In this document: piece by piece, positions 19,284 through 26,729 of the stretch
Numbering within the stretch: position 1 is the stretch's first letter
How the letters are laid out: every line of letters begins with the position of its first letter
DNA from: Flavobacterium aquatile LMG 4008 = ATCC 11947
GTDB lineage: Bacteria > Bacteroidota > Bacteroidia > Flavobacteriales > Flavobacteriaceae
DNA: 64,000 nt
NCBI RefSeq assembly: GCF_000757385.1
Contig: NZ_JRHH01000003.1
Coordinates: 558,001 to 622,000, forward strand
Direction of reading: 5' to 3'
Made by a program: the position numbers and the translations under genes
The notes under the pieces: generated by a model
What the model was told of the DNA's origin: nothing
Database searches by the model: none
Seen by the model: the letters and a program-made list of their open reading frames with translations, nothing else

Positions 19284-19413
19284 ACTAACGTTTGGCGGCT
19301 TGCAGAAGTTGCGGACTTCGAAACCGTTTTTTTTCTACTAAGATAGAATTTCTTACGAAAGAAATTTGTCAATTTTGCAAAATTCTCGCAATTTCTGCAA
19401 ACCGCTGTTAACT
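19284..19413 (-). repeat. attC-like imperfect palindrome R2
   Basis: Minus-strand ends are GTTAACAGCGGTTTGCAG and CTGCAAGCCGCCAAACGTTAG, which are near-complementary. It shares the inner TAAGATAGAATTTCTTACGAAA block with R1 and R5. Eight bases separate it from the stop codon of the gene at 19421. Confidence 0.75.
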
Positions 19414-19420
19414 GCTGGCT

Positions 19421-19942
19421 TTATTGATTTAATGAACTCCAATATATTCCCATTTGACCTCGATTTTCCATTTTTTGCTTTTCAATTTTCGGAAGTTTTG
19501 TTTCTTCTTTGTTCATTATTTTGGTTTTAAAATGTTCATAGTTATAATATTCTTTGAAAATATAATCCCAATCTTTATAATAATCAATCATCCAATTCAA
19601 TTCAGAATCAAGAGAATTGTTTTTAATTCTTACGTTTATTTCTTTTACTATATTTTCTTCTGCATTTTTATCAAGTTCGTTTATTCCAGTTAAAAATGTA
19701 GGTTCAGAAAATGAAAACCAACTAATGAATAATCCTCTTTTCAACGCTTCAATATTTTCAACGCACAATTCTGCATATTTTTGGAAAATTAAGTTATATT
19801 CATTGGAAATTCCAAGTGCAATAATCTGATTTTGTTTTTCTTCAATTGTTCCATTTAATGAACAAACTTTATCATATAGTTGAATTTCTTTGTTTGCTAA
19901 TTCTTCAATATTCATATTTTTCAATAATTTTTTAGAAACCAT
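19421..19942 (-). CDS. Hypothetical protein, second gene of a two-gene cassette
   Basis: 173 residues, or 164 if started at the in-frame ATG at 19915 (MNIEELANKE). Soluble and mainly alpha-helical: a coiled region EEKQNQIIALG, then an aromatic-rich centre GLFISWFSFSEPTFLTGI and an acidic helix ending MIDYYKDWDYIFKEYY. The composition resembles small immunity-type proteins but no family is recognised. It lies 31 bp downstream of the zinc-ribbon gene on the same strand and without a repeat between them, so both form one cassette. Confidence 0.55.
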   Translation of the reverse strand: MVSKKLLKNMNIEELANKEIQLYDKVCSLNGTIEEKQNQIIALGISNEYNLIFQKYAELCVENIEALKRGLFISWFSFSEPTFLTGINELDKNAEENIVKEINVRIKNNSLDSELNWMIDYYKDWDYIFKEYYNYEHFKTKIMNKEETKLPKIEKQKMENRGQMGIYWSSLNQ

Positions 19943-19973
19943 CAGTTAACAGATTATCTGCCATTTTTATTAT

Positions 19974-20249
19974 TCAGTTAAACCAATGTAAACACATTTG
20001 TTCCATAAATATTTTATCTTCTATTGGAAACTCATCGCTTAGAACTGAGTCAATTCCACATTTTGGACAAACTGCTGTTTCACCACGATTATCATTTTCC
20101 TCAATCCATTCTTCAATTTCTGTCGGCAAAAAAGTTTTTAAGCAATAAAAGCAACCGCATAAATTACTTTTGCAAATTTCTTGTTTATGACAGGATGACC
20201 TTTTGTGGGCATTTTCTAAAAAATCCACTGAGTATTTGCTAATCGACAT
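19974..20249 (-). CDS. Small zinc-ribbon-like cytoplasmic protein (cassette gene)
   Basis: 91 residues with two CxxC pairs: CGCFYC near residue 31 and AVCPKCGIDSVLSDE near residue 60, plus a single Cys in SSCHKQEIC. The pattern SxxHKxEIxxSxxCGCFYCxxxFxPxEIxxW...CPxCGID is shared by a widespread, unnamed family of small proteins. The cysteines probably bind one zinc ion. Function unknown. First gene of a two-gene cassette; its ATG lies about 35 bp from R3. Confidence 0.72.
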   Translation of the reverse strand: MSISKYSVDFLENAHKRSSCHKQEICKSNLCGCFYCLKTFLPTEIEEWIEENDNRGETAVCPKCGIDSVLSDEFPIEDKIFMEQMCLHWFN

Positions 20250-20283
20250 TTTTTGTTTATTTCGTTGTTTTTTAGAAGCTTGC

Positions 20284-20416
20284 AGTTAACGTCCTGTGGC
20301 TTTGCGACAGCTGCGAAAATTGGAACTGAGTCCTCTCGGCCGGACCAAACGAAGTTATGAAAAAAGAACGAAATTTTACAACAAAACCAGCAGTTGCTCA
20401 AAACCGCTGTTATAGC
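20284..20416 (-). repeat. attC-like imperfect palindrome R3 (divergent copy)
   Basis: Minus-strand ends are CTATAACAGCGGTTTTGAGC and GCCACAGGACGTTAAC; the interior differs from the others and holds a second small palindrome CTCTCGGCCGGACC region. It lies 15 bases after the stop at 20432. Confidence 0.65.
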
Positions 20417-20431
20417 CAGTGTTACTTGACT

Positions 20432-20827
20432 TTAGTAGATTTTTTCAATTCCAAAAATATCAAAAAAATCAAAAACAAATTGATAAAACAACATTCCTAA
20501 AATCCCAGTCAAACTTACACTAATTAATATTACGTTTCGAATATCACGAAGTTTTTGATTTTCGTAAAGAAAACTCAACACAAACAAACCAAAAGGAAAA
20601 AACACCATAATCGACGGAATAACAAAACCTGTACTAAGTGCCCAAGCTTTTCCGACTAAAACATATCCCAAAACAATTAAAAAATATAATCCAAAACTAA
20701 GAGTGAAACCCAAAGTGAAATCTTTAAGATGAATTTGCTTTTTGACAATTTTAATTATTGACAAAATAATTGTCGTTACGGAAATTAAAAAAGCGAAAAG
20801 CAAAATTGGAAAGATTATAATTCCCAT
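20432..20827 (-). CDS. Hypothetical membrane protein (cassette gene)
   Basis: 131 residues with four predicted membrane helices (about 3-24, 37-58, 65-87 and 98-118) and very short loops. No charged catalytic motif or family match. Small four-helix inner membrane proteins of this type are common in mobile cassettes. R3 follows its stop within 15 bp; on the other side a short TATAACTTGTATATA stretch replaces a full repeat. Confidence 0.6.
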   Translation of the reverse strand: MGIIIFPILLFAFLISVTTIILSIIKIVKKQIHLKDFTLGFTLSFGLYFLIVLGYVLVGKAWALSTGFVIPSIMVFFPFGLFVLSFLYENQKLRDIRNVILISVSLTGILGMLFYQFVFDFFDIFGIEKIY

Positions 20828-20958
20828 AACTTAATTTTTAGCAGAGATTTGAAAACATTGGCTATAACTTGTATATATAAGCCATAAATCACACATATCT
20901 ACCCTTTATTCGGTGGCTTTGTGCCATAAATTGGCTATTTTATTCTTTTCCAAATATA

Positions 20959-21315
20959 TTAAATATTATCTTCCTTTCGCAGTTCCTTTACAAATTCTTT
21001 CATGCGTTGGAGTTCGTTGGGTGTCATTTCTATTAACTCTTTTATCAGGTTCATTTCGGTTTGTTTTACCCATTCTTTTAGTGGCGTGTTGTCTAGGCTA
21101 GTGCTGTCTTTGGGTAGTTCTATGGCTAATAATTCTTTGGGTGTGCAGTTCAAATACGTGCAAAACTTATAGAGGTCGGCAAGGTCAATTGTCTTTTGGG
21201 TGCCGTTTAGTATTTTCTGCGCACGCGTTCTCGGGATTCCCATCTTTAATAACTGAAAATAAGGTCTCAAAATACCTTTTTGAAGGAACATTTCTTTCAC
21301 TTGTAGTACAAACAT
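20959..21315 (-). CDS. XRE-type helix-turn-helix regulator
   Basis: 118 residues. Residues 15-65 form a Cro/C1-type HTH: LLKMGIPRTRAQKILNGTQ followed by DLADLYKFCTYLNCTPKELL. The C-terminal 40 residues form a conserved helical tail, ELIEMTPNELQRMKEFVKEL, probably for dimerisation. It lies 42 bp from an array of ten palindromic 21-bp repeats, its likely operator and promoter region, and is divergent from the gene at 21733. A fragment coding for the same C-terminal tail lies at 25302-25422. Target genes other than itself are unknown. Confidence 0.82.
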   Translation of the reverse strand: MFVLQVKEMFLQKGILRPYFQLLKMGIPRTRAQKILNGTQKTIDLADLYKFCTYLNCTPKELLAIELPKDSTSLDNTPLKEWVKQTEMNLIKELIEMTPNELQRMKEFVKELRKEDNI

Positions 21316-21356
21316 AATTGCTTAATTTAATGATACAATAGTCAAATATACAAAAA

Positions 21357-21559
21357 TTGTCGTTTGGCAACTCAAAATTGTTATTTAACAATCTAAAATT
21401 GTCATTTAGCGGTACAAAATTGTTATTTAGCAACCTATAATTGCTATATGACAACCCAAACTTGCTATCTGACAACTCATATTTGCTATCTGACAACCCA
21501 TTATTGCTATCTGACAATCCAAACTTGTTATCTGACAATCCAAACTTGTTATTTGAAGA
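21357..21559. repeat. Ten 21-bp-phased palindromic operator-like repeats
   Basis: Ten sites start at 21357, 21378, 21399, 21420, 21441, 21462, 21483, 21504, 21525 and 21546, every one exactly 21 bp from the last. The 14-base core is TTGTYATNTGACAA-like, a dyad with TTGT/ACAA arms; the second unit (TTGTTATTTAACAA) has perfect six-base arms. Units 5-9 are nearly identical; units 1, 3 and 10 have drifted. Spacing of two helical turns puts all sites on one face of the DNA. Likely the binding array of the adjacent XRE regulator. Confidence 0.8.
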
Positions 21560-21732
21560 CTAAAACAGCCAAAAAGTACTTTTAGAATGCCTGTTCACAT
21601 CGCCAGACAGCCCTAAAACTCTACTAAAAGCATCCAAACTCGATGAAGAGTAAAGCGTGAAAATTTGTGCTTAAAAAATTTATTTTACAGAAAAAAGTGT
21701 GCTAAGTTTAATAAATTTTAAACTGTATAATT

Positions 21733-22677
21733 ATGAATAACACGTTAGAAAACAAACTGAGTATGTATCAAAAAGTGCAAGGTTATTTAGGTCTTCACAC
21801 TACAGAAACCGATGGTATCGCAGCTGTGGCAACGCTAAAAACCCAATTTGATACTAAAGTAAACGCCATTCTTACCCTGGCTGCATCTGCCAATGCCGAC
21901 ATCACTGGTTATACCGTAGACAAGCAGGTAAAACGCAACGACTTGAAGGCGAAAGTCCTTAAATTAAGTACGGCTGTTGTAGCGCATGCCGCCATGACCG
22001 ACAATTTTAATTTGATTGAAAAGTGCGATGAAACACCATCGGCATTAGATGGTATGCGCGACAATGATTTTTACACCTATGCCAAACTGGTACTTACCGA
22101 AGCTACTCCGTTATTCTCAGCGCTAGTGCCTTTTGGTGTAACTGCAGACGATTTGACCGAAGCCACAACTGCTGCCACAACCTATTTAGAGAACATTCAG
22201 AATCCGCGTGTGCAAATCAATGAGCGAAGCCGTTCTTTGAGTGATATTGAAACGTTGTTTACCGACACCGACACATTTCTGACAGAGAAACTAGACAAGG
22301 TGATGAAGGTGTTTCTTGCTACCAACAACAGTTTATATGTTGGGTATGAAGGTGCAAGAGGTATAGACGAAACGCGAGGTAACATTGCACCCGATTATGA
22401 AAACACTGTCATGGCCACCACTACAACGCTTATTGTGTCGTTGCCGTATCTTGCCGGTAGAACGTTTGAGATTGAAAACACAGGTATAGTTCCTCTAACT
22501 TTTGCCTTGAGCGCTACAGCCGACACCTTAGAAGGTGCCATAGTAAGCTTGGAAGCAGGACAGTATGCTGTGCGAAAAACAACCAACTTAAACACCAACC
22601 CAGCCGCCGACAAACTCTATGTTTACAACGCCCATGCGCTAGTTCTTGGTTCGTTTAAAGTGTGGATTGTAGAATAA
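21733..22677 (+). CDS. GC-rich hypothetical protein divergent from XRE regulator
   Basis: 314 residues, no signal peptide. The N-terminal 200 residues look helical (VQGYLGLHTTETDGI, AVATLKTQFDTKVNAILTLA, DIETLFTDTDTFLTEKLDKVMKVFL). The last 100 residues are Thr/Ala-rich and beta-like, in the manner of a small jelly-roll, including EIENTGIVPLTFALSATAD. No family recognised. Base composition is distinct: sampled lines are about 42-47% G+C against roughly 30% in neighbouring cassette genes, with more C-ending codons. It is the only plus-strand gene in the region and ends in its own terminator. Foreign origin or a codon-optimised, highly expressed gene are both possible. Confidence 0.7.
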   Translation: MNNTLENKLSMYQKVQGYLGLHTTETDGIAAVATLKTQFDTKVNAILTLAASANADITGYTVDKQVKRNDLKAKVLKLSTAVVAHAAMTDNFNLIEKCDETPSALDGMRDNDFYTYAKLVLTEATPLFSALVPFGVTADDLTEATTAATTYLENIQNPRVQINERSRSLSDIETLFTDTDTFLTEKLDKVMKVFLATNNSLYVGYEGARGIDETRGNIAPDYENTVMATTTTLIVSLPYLAGRTFEIENTGIVPLTFALSATADTLEGAIVSLEAGQYAVRKTTNLNTNPAADKLYVYNAHALVLGSFKVWIVE

Positions 22678-22699
22678 GTAAAAGTTGTTGTAATGTAAA

Positions 22700-22731
22700 A
22701 ATGCCTTGAGAATTTCAAGGCATTTTTTTTA
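22700..22731 (+). terminator. Terminator of the GC-rich gene
   Basis: ATGCCTTGA / TCAAGGCAT hairpin followed by eight T. Confidence 0.9.
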
Positions 22732-22843
22732 ACAATAAGTCGGTTTTCATTTACTGCTTTTTTGTATTTGATTGAGTTTTGCTAATTTTTCAAATCTTTA
22801 ATGAGTTAATCAATTTTAGAAATTCTATTTATTTCCTACTCAT

Positions 22844-23341
22844 TCATGGTTTATCCCTGCCAATAAATCGTTCCTTTCCAAGTAAAAAGTTTATTGCTCT
22901 AACTATATTCTTTTCAATACTTTCTTCTGTTTTTAAATGCGATAAGTATTTTATAATCTCTAATTGAAGTGAAGGTCTTAGATTATCAAATATGCTTTTT
23001 GCTTCTTTGTTTTTTTCTAAAGCATCGATAAATTTTGGATGAATAGGAGTGAGCCTTTTTTCTGGATCAAAACTAATTTCAAAGCTGGCTGTTTGACCAA
23101 CTTCTTTGTTAGCTGATTTTCGCATTGGAGTATTAAGATAAAGTCTCCAATGACCGCTGTATTTTATTAAGGTTTGTTGAAATTCATTTCCATCAATTTT
23201 AATTCTTACAGGAATTTTGCCTTTCTCTTTATTTGCTTGAATGAAAATAGTTTTTAAGGTTTCATCCGGAATATAAACGAATGGATTTATTCCTATAATT
23301 TCAATTTTAGCTAAAAATTTTTCAACCTTATTATCCTTCAT
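22844..23341 (-). CDS. DUF1905 / YdeI-OmpD-associated family protein (cassette gene)
   Basis: 165 residues. Residues 8-95 follow the DUF1905 beta-barrel pattern: FVYIPDETLKTIF, RIKIDGNEFQQTL, HWRLYLNTPMRKSA and SFDPEKRLTPIHPKFIDAL. The last 60 residues match the YdeI C-terminal helical domain (FDNLRPSLQLEIIKYL ... SIEKNIVRAINFL). Members are small cytosolic proteins of unknown function, sometimes annotated as bacteriocin-protection proteins. Repeat R4 lies 28 bp before the start; no repeat follows the stop, where the GC-rich gene's terminator is found instead. Confidence 0.8.
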   Translation of the reverse strand: MKDNKVEKFLAKIEIIGINPFVYIPDETLKTIFIQANKEKGKIPVRIKIDGNEFQQTLIKYSGHWRLYLNTPMRKSANKEVGQTASFEISFDPEKRLTPIHPKFIDALEKNKEAKSIFDNLRPSLQLEIIKYLSHLKTEESIEKNIVRAINFLLGKERFIGRDKP

Positions 23342-23368
23342 TTATACAGAATATTTTTTATGATAACC

Positions 23369-23504
23369 TCTAACTTTTGGCGCTTGGCGACGTTGCCAAT
23401 GAAAGCGAGCTGCGTTGTTTCGGTGAATATAAAACTTTTTCGTAAGTTTGAAAACTTCTTTCTGGATCCAAACCCGGCAACCTCGCTTAGCGTGTGTTAT
23501 AAGC
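23369..23504 (-). repeat. attC-like imperfect palindrome R4
   Basis: Minus-strand ends are TTATAACACACGCTAAGCG and GCCAAGCGCCAAAAGTTAG; GAGGTTGCC on one arm faces GGCAACGTC on the other. The interior is divergent from R1/R5. It begins three bases after the stop of the gene at 23507. Confidence 0.72.
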
Positions 23505-23506
23505 AG

Positions 23507-23989
23507 TTATCTACTTAATTGATATTCTCCCAAAACTGCTTTTCCAGCTTTCTTTTCAAATCTTTTACTAAAAGAAAACATATCCCAAAACCAAATTCTT
23601 TGAGCTATTCTCAATTCCATTTTTCGTTCGGTGATTTTACCATTTTCAATTTCGTCAAAGTGATAAGAATATCTATCCGGCAATATTACTGGCAATTGTC
23701 CAATTGTAAGCATTGAAACCATTAATGGTTGTCCGCAAGCAAAACTTTTTTCAAGCGGATATAATTTTATTTTTAAATCAGCTTTTGTACTATCCTCAAC
23801 AATTACAAACAGTTCAGATTTGGATAATATTTTCAGCTCTTTTTTTAAAGATTTGTCAACAATATAAGCGCTACGTTTCGGATTCTTATTTTCAAGCTTT
23901 CTATATTCTTTTGGATAAATCTTATAGCAATAACAAGAACTGCAAAGTGCAGCTAAAAGAAACATGAATATGAGAAGAATGTTTTTCAT
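23507..23989 (-). CDS. Hypothetical lipoprotein (cassette gene)
   Basis: 160 residues. Signal with lipobox FLLAALCSSC, Cys near residue 19, followed by a second Cys pair (CYCYK). The rest is soluble, with a central DSTKADLKIKLYPLEKS and a C-terminal FWDMFSFSKRFEKKAGKAVL. Probably a periplasmic-side lipoprotein; no family recognised. Its start lies eight bases from R5 and its stop three bases from R4, the tightest cassette fit in the array. Confidence 0.6.
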   Translation of the reverse strand: MKNILLIFMFLLAALCSSCYCYKIYPKEYRKLENKNPKRSAYIVDKSLKKELKILSKSELFVIVEDSTKADLKIKLYPLEKSFACGQPLMVSMLTIGQLPVILPDRYSYHFDEIENGKITERKMELRIAQRIWFWDMFSFSKRFEKKAGKAVLGEYQLSR

Positions 23990-23996
23990 AATTACT

Positions 23997-24131
23997 TATA
24001 ACGTTCCGGCGCTTGGCGAGGTTGCGAGCTTCGGAACCGATTATTTTCTGTTAAAGATAAAAATTCTTGCGAAATGTAAACGTGAATTTACTACAAAATT
24101 CGCAATTGCTTGAAACGGCTGTTGTGCGTTC
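23997..24131 (-). repeat. attC-like imperfect palindrome R5
   Basis: Minus-strand start GCACAACAGCCGTTTCAAGC is very close to a canonical attC R''-L'' arm; the other end is GCCAAGCGCCGGAACGTTATA. CAATTGCGAA near the first end pairs with the GCTCGCAACC arm at the other. It follows the stop at 24139 by eight bases. The interior is shared with R1. Confidence 0.78.
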
Positions 24132-24138
24132 GTATTTA

Positions 24139-25188
24139 TTATTTCCAAGGTCCTTTTGTCGTTACGTTTATGACTTCGCCACTCTGATTAATTCTGTATA
24201 ATCCACCTGCTCCGCCTAACCATAAATTTCCTTTTCGGTCTTCCATCATTGCCATAATTGAAATTGGAACTTTGTAGTTTTTAAATGCTTTTCCATCATA
24301 TTTATATACTCCATTTTTTACAGTGGCTATCCAAATAGTATCAGATTTGTCACTATAAATTTGGTACACATCTCCATCGTTAAATCCTGCTATTTCTGGA
24401 AATGAAATAATCTTATTACCTATCATTTTATTGACTCCACCTTTTCCAAATCTCTTTTTAGGATCAGGATCATCTCTTTCAGCAACTCTTGTTCCAATCC
24501 AAACATTTCCATCTTTGTCAAATTCAATTTGGGTCACGTTATTAGAATGCAGCCCATCTTTTTTCAGAAAATGAGTAAACGAATTTCCATCATATTTACA
24601 AACGCCATAACCGTCTCTTAGAAACCAGATATTACCCTTGGCATCTTCACTTATACCCATTATCCAATTTTTGGTATCTTCATTTATTTTGGTATCTACT
24701 TTTGGGAAAGGAATTGAAAAATGTCGAAACGATTTTCCATCAAATTTATAGACGCCATTCCAAGTGCCAACCCAAAAAACGTTCTTACTATCAATAAGTA
24801 AATTTGCAATCATATTGCTGTTAAAGTCGTCTCCCACTAAAAAATTCGTGAAATTGGTACCATCATATTTGGTTAAACCCTCGCCTGTATTTAACCAAAA
24901 GATACCATTTGAACCCTCTTTTATTGCAGTTACCCTATCTGATGGTAACCCATCTTTGGTTGTGAAATATTTTAATTTTTCACCATCATATCTTGCTATT
25001 CCATTTCCATTTGTTCCAAACCATAAATTTCCTTTGGAGTCTTCGAAAATATTGGTAACATATTCTCCAATTTGAGCTTCCATTTCTACTTTAACAGAAT
25101 CACTTTTCTTAGTAGTGTTCACTTTCTTTTCTTGTGAGTTACAAGAAGTTGATAAGATCGATAAAATTATTAGTGTAATCAGTTTCAT
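24139..25188 (-). CDS. Two-component-regulator-propeller lipoprotein (cassette gene)
   Basis: 349 residues from ATG at 25188 (MKLITLIILSILSTSC), lipobox Cys at residue 16. The mature protein is a beta-propeller made of Reg_prop repeats: DSKGNLWFGTNGNG, GSNGIFWLNTGEG, DSKNVFWVGTWNG, DAKGNIWFLRDGYG, DKDGNVWIGTRV, KSDTIWIATVKNG and DRKGNLWLGGAGG, about seven blades. Such propellers form the periplasmic sensor part of hybrid two-component systems in Bacteroidota; here it is a free lipoprotein with no kinase. Ligand unknown. R5 follows directly. Confidence 0.82.
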   Translation of the reverse strand: MKLITLIILSILSTSCNSQEKKVNTTKKSDSVKVEMEAQIGEYVTNIFEDSKGNLWFGTNGNGIARYDGEKLKYFTTKDGLPSDRVTAIKEGSNGIFWLNTGEGLTKYDGTNFTNFLVGDDFNSNMIANLLIDSKNVFWVGTWNGVYKFDGKSFRHFSIPFPKVDTKINEDTKNWIMGISEDAKGNIWFLRDGYGVCKYDGNSFTHFLKKDGLHSNNVTQIEFDKDGNVWIGTRVAERDDPDPKKRFGKGGVNKMIGNKIISFPEIAGFNDGDVYQIYSDKSDTIWIATVKNGVYKYDGKAFKNYKVPISIMAMMEDRKGNLWLGGAGGLYRINQSGEVINVTTKGPWK

Positions 25189-25301
25189 TATTTTCTGTTT
25201 TAATATGAGGTACAACAAGTATAAAGCCACTACTTTATAGCTCGTATACACACAATAATATTGGGATGCTTATCGCTACAGCCAATTCTTTTTCAAATAA
25301 A

Positions 25302-25422
25302 TTAAATATTCTCCACCTTATGTAATTCCTTTACAAATTCTTTCATGCGTTGGAGTTGTTTGGGTGTCATTTCTATTAACTCTTTTATCAAGTTCATATC
25401 AGTTTGCTTTACCCATTTTTTT
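25302..25422 (-). pseudogene. Fragment of the XRE regulator (C-terminal 39 codons)
   Basis: The minus strand reads KWVKQTDMNLIKELIEMTP then KQLQRMKEFVKELHKVENI and a stop, nearly identical to the last 39 residues of the regulator at 20959 (differences only at a few residues). DNA similarity continues past the stop for about ten bases. The HTH part and the 21-bp repeats are missing, so this is a remnant of a second copy of that unit. Confidence 0.8.
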
Positions 25423-25490
25423 TGTACGTTATTGGATAATTAAGTATTATTGAAATAGGTTTTCTACTCAATCTCCGTAATCAATTTCGT

Positions 25491-26348
25491 TTAGTTAATT
25501 ATAAGTTGAGAACGTTTTCTCCAAAAATAAAATGCAAAGCACAAACATATTATTGGTAGTACTATTCCAAATTCATCAATATAGTATTTTGTATTTCCTG
25601 TATACTTAGTAAGCGGCGTAAAAATCGATTGTATAAATAAATTATGGCTTGCATGAAGTATAACTCCGGTCCATAAACTATTTGATTTCAAACGAAACCA
25701 AGTAAATACAAAACTGATACTTATTATCATTACTGAAAAGCAGGTTAAACCATACCAGTATGGTGTTCCACTATTATAATCTGCAAAAATAAGGATTGGG
25801 AAATGCCAAACTGCCCATATTCCTCCCGATAGTAGTGCTGTTTGTGTATAATTAAATGTTTTAAAAAGTTCTGGTGCTAAAAAGCCACGCCAGCCAATTT
25901 CCTCACCTACGGCATTAGCCGCGCTACCTACTATACCAAATAATCCCATAAAAATAAAATAAAGAACGATGATAAGTCCAGAAGGTAATTTTGTCCATCC
26001 AAAGGATGTTGCAACTTCAGTCACGAAATCTTCGTTGTAAAATCCGCCCCAACCAAAAGACCAAATTAGGATATAGGTAATGAAAGCATATAATAAGGGA
26101 ATTAAATAACTTCTTAATTGATATTTAGCTTTTCCCCATTGCCAACCCATTTCAGATATTTTTCTACCTAAAATAAGAGAAGTGAGTACTGCAGAAATTC
26201 CGGGACACCACATCAATCCGGTGACATACAAACCAAACCCACTTCCTAGTTTTCCTGTGTGAATAATCAAGAAATAAAATAGGGAACTTAATGCAAATGT
26301 TAGTACCAAGAAAGTAATTATCGGACGTTTTGTAAAGATATTTTTCAT
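25491..26348 (-). CDS. CPBP family intramembrane glutamic endopeptidase
   Basis: 285 residues with about eight membrane segments. The CPBP/Rce1-type motifs are present: GEEIGWRGFL near residue 148 with the catalytic Glu pair, WHFPIL near 182, and HASHNLF near 236. These enzymes cleave membrane substrates; in bacteria they include bacteriocin-immunity and stress-related proteases. Located within the cassette array: partial repeat R6 precedes its start by about 18 bp, and the XRE fragment follows its stop. The substrate is unknown. Confidence 0.88.
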   Translation of the reverse strand: MKNIFTKRPIITFLVLTFALSSLFYFLIIHTGKLGSGFGLYVTGLMWCPGISAVLTSLILGRKISEMGWQWGKAKYQLRSYLIPLLYAFITYILIWSFGWGGFYNEDFVTEVATSFGWTKLPSGLIIVLYFIFMGLFGIVGSAANAVGEEIGWRGFLAPELFKTFNYTQTALLSGGIWAVWHFPILIFADYNSGTPYWYGLTCFSVMIISISFVFTWFRLKSNSLWTGVILHASHNLFIQSIFTPLTKYTGNTKYYIDEFGIVLPIICLCFAFYFWRKRSQLIIN

Positions 26349-26365
26349 TATTGGTTTCGGTTTAA

Positions 26366-26428
26366 TTTGTCAAAGTTTATTTTTAACTCTAAAATTCGCA
26401 ATTGCGTGAAACGTCTGTTAGTGTGTGT
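26366..26428 (-). repeat. Partial attC-like repeat R6
   Basis: Minus strand ACACTAACAGACGTTTCACGC followed by AATTGCGAATTTTAG matches the first arm of R5 closely; the second arm is lost and only AT-rich sequence remains before the CPBP gene. It abuts the stop codon of the ParE toxin gene within two bases. Confidence 0.68.
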
Positions 26429-26429
26429 A

Positions 26430-26729
26430 TTACTCTTGAATTTTATTTTTCAAATCCATACGTGAATGTAAAAATCTCGTAATTTCAATTTCTTTTTCGC
26501 TTAGCTTTCTGTAAAATATAATATGTTGACCAGATTTATAACCAAAAATTTCTAAGCTAATCTCTTCATAGTTTTTTCCGTAGTCTTGATTCTCAGCTAG
26601 TGTTTTACAATCTTCAATAAGTTCATTATAATATTTATCAGCTTGATTTTCTGACCAAACTTCATATGTATAATCCCAAATCTTGGTTAAATCATCAACA
26701 GCTTTGTTGGTTATGATGTATTTAGCCAT
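26430..26729 (-). CDS. ParE/RelE-superfamily toxin
   Basis: 99 residues. Pattern typical of ParE: N-terminal AKYIITNKAVDDLTKIWDYT, then ADKYYNELIEDCKTLAEN, central GYKSGQHIIFYRKL and C-terminal EITRFLHSRMDLKNKI. RelE-fold toxins either cleave mRNA on the ribosome or, for ParE, inhibit gyrase; the IWDYT/LHSRMD pattern favours ParE. It overlaps its antitoxin gene by eight bases. A toxin-antitoxin pair inside a cassette array is commonly thought to stabilise the array. Confidence 0.9.
   Translation of the reverse strand: MAKYIITNKAVDDLTKIWDYTYEVWSENQADKYYNELIEDCKTLAENQDYGKNYEEISLEIFGYKSGQHIIFYRKLSEKEIEITRFLHSRMDLKNKIQE

Noticed and set aside
21185..21538. Minus-strand ORF with seven-residue repeats (SDSKFGL type)
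   Set aside because: The heptads come from the 21-bp DNA repeat, a multiple of three; it overlaps the XRE gene in another frame and has no independent support.
21357..21559. CRISPR array
   Set aside because: Units are contiguous 21-bp repeats without spacers, and no cas genes are near.
21357..21559. Replication iterons
   Set aside because: No replication initiator, DnaA boxes or partition genes are adjacent; the XRE regulator is a simpler partner. Kept only as a remote option.
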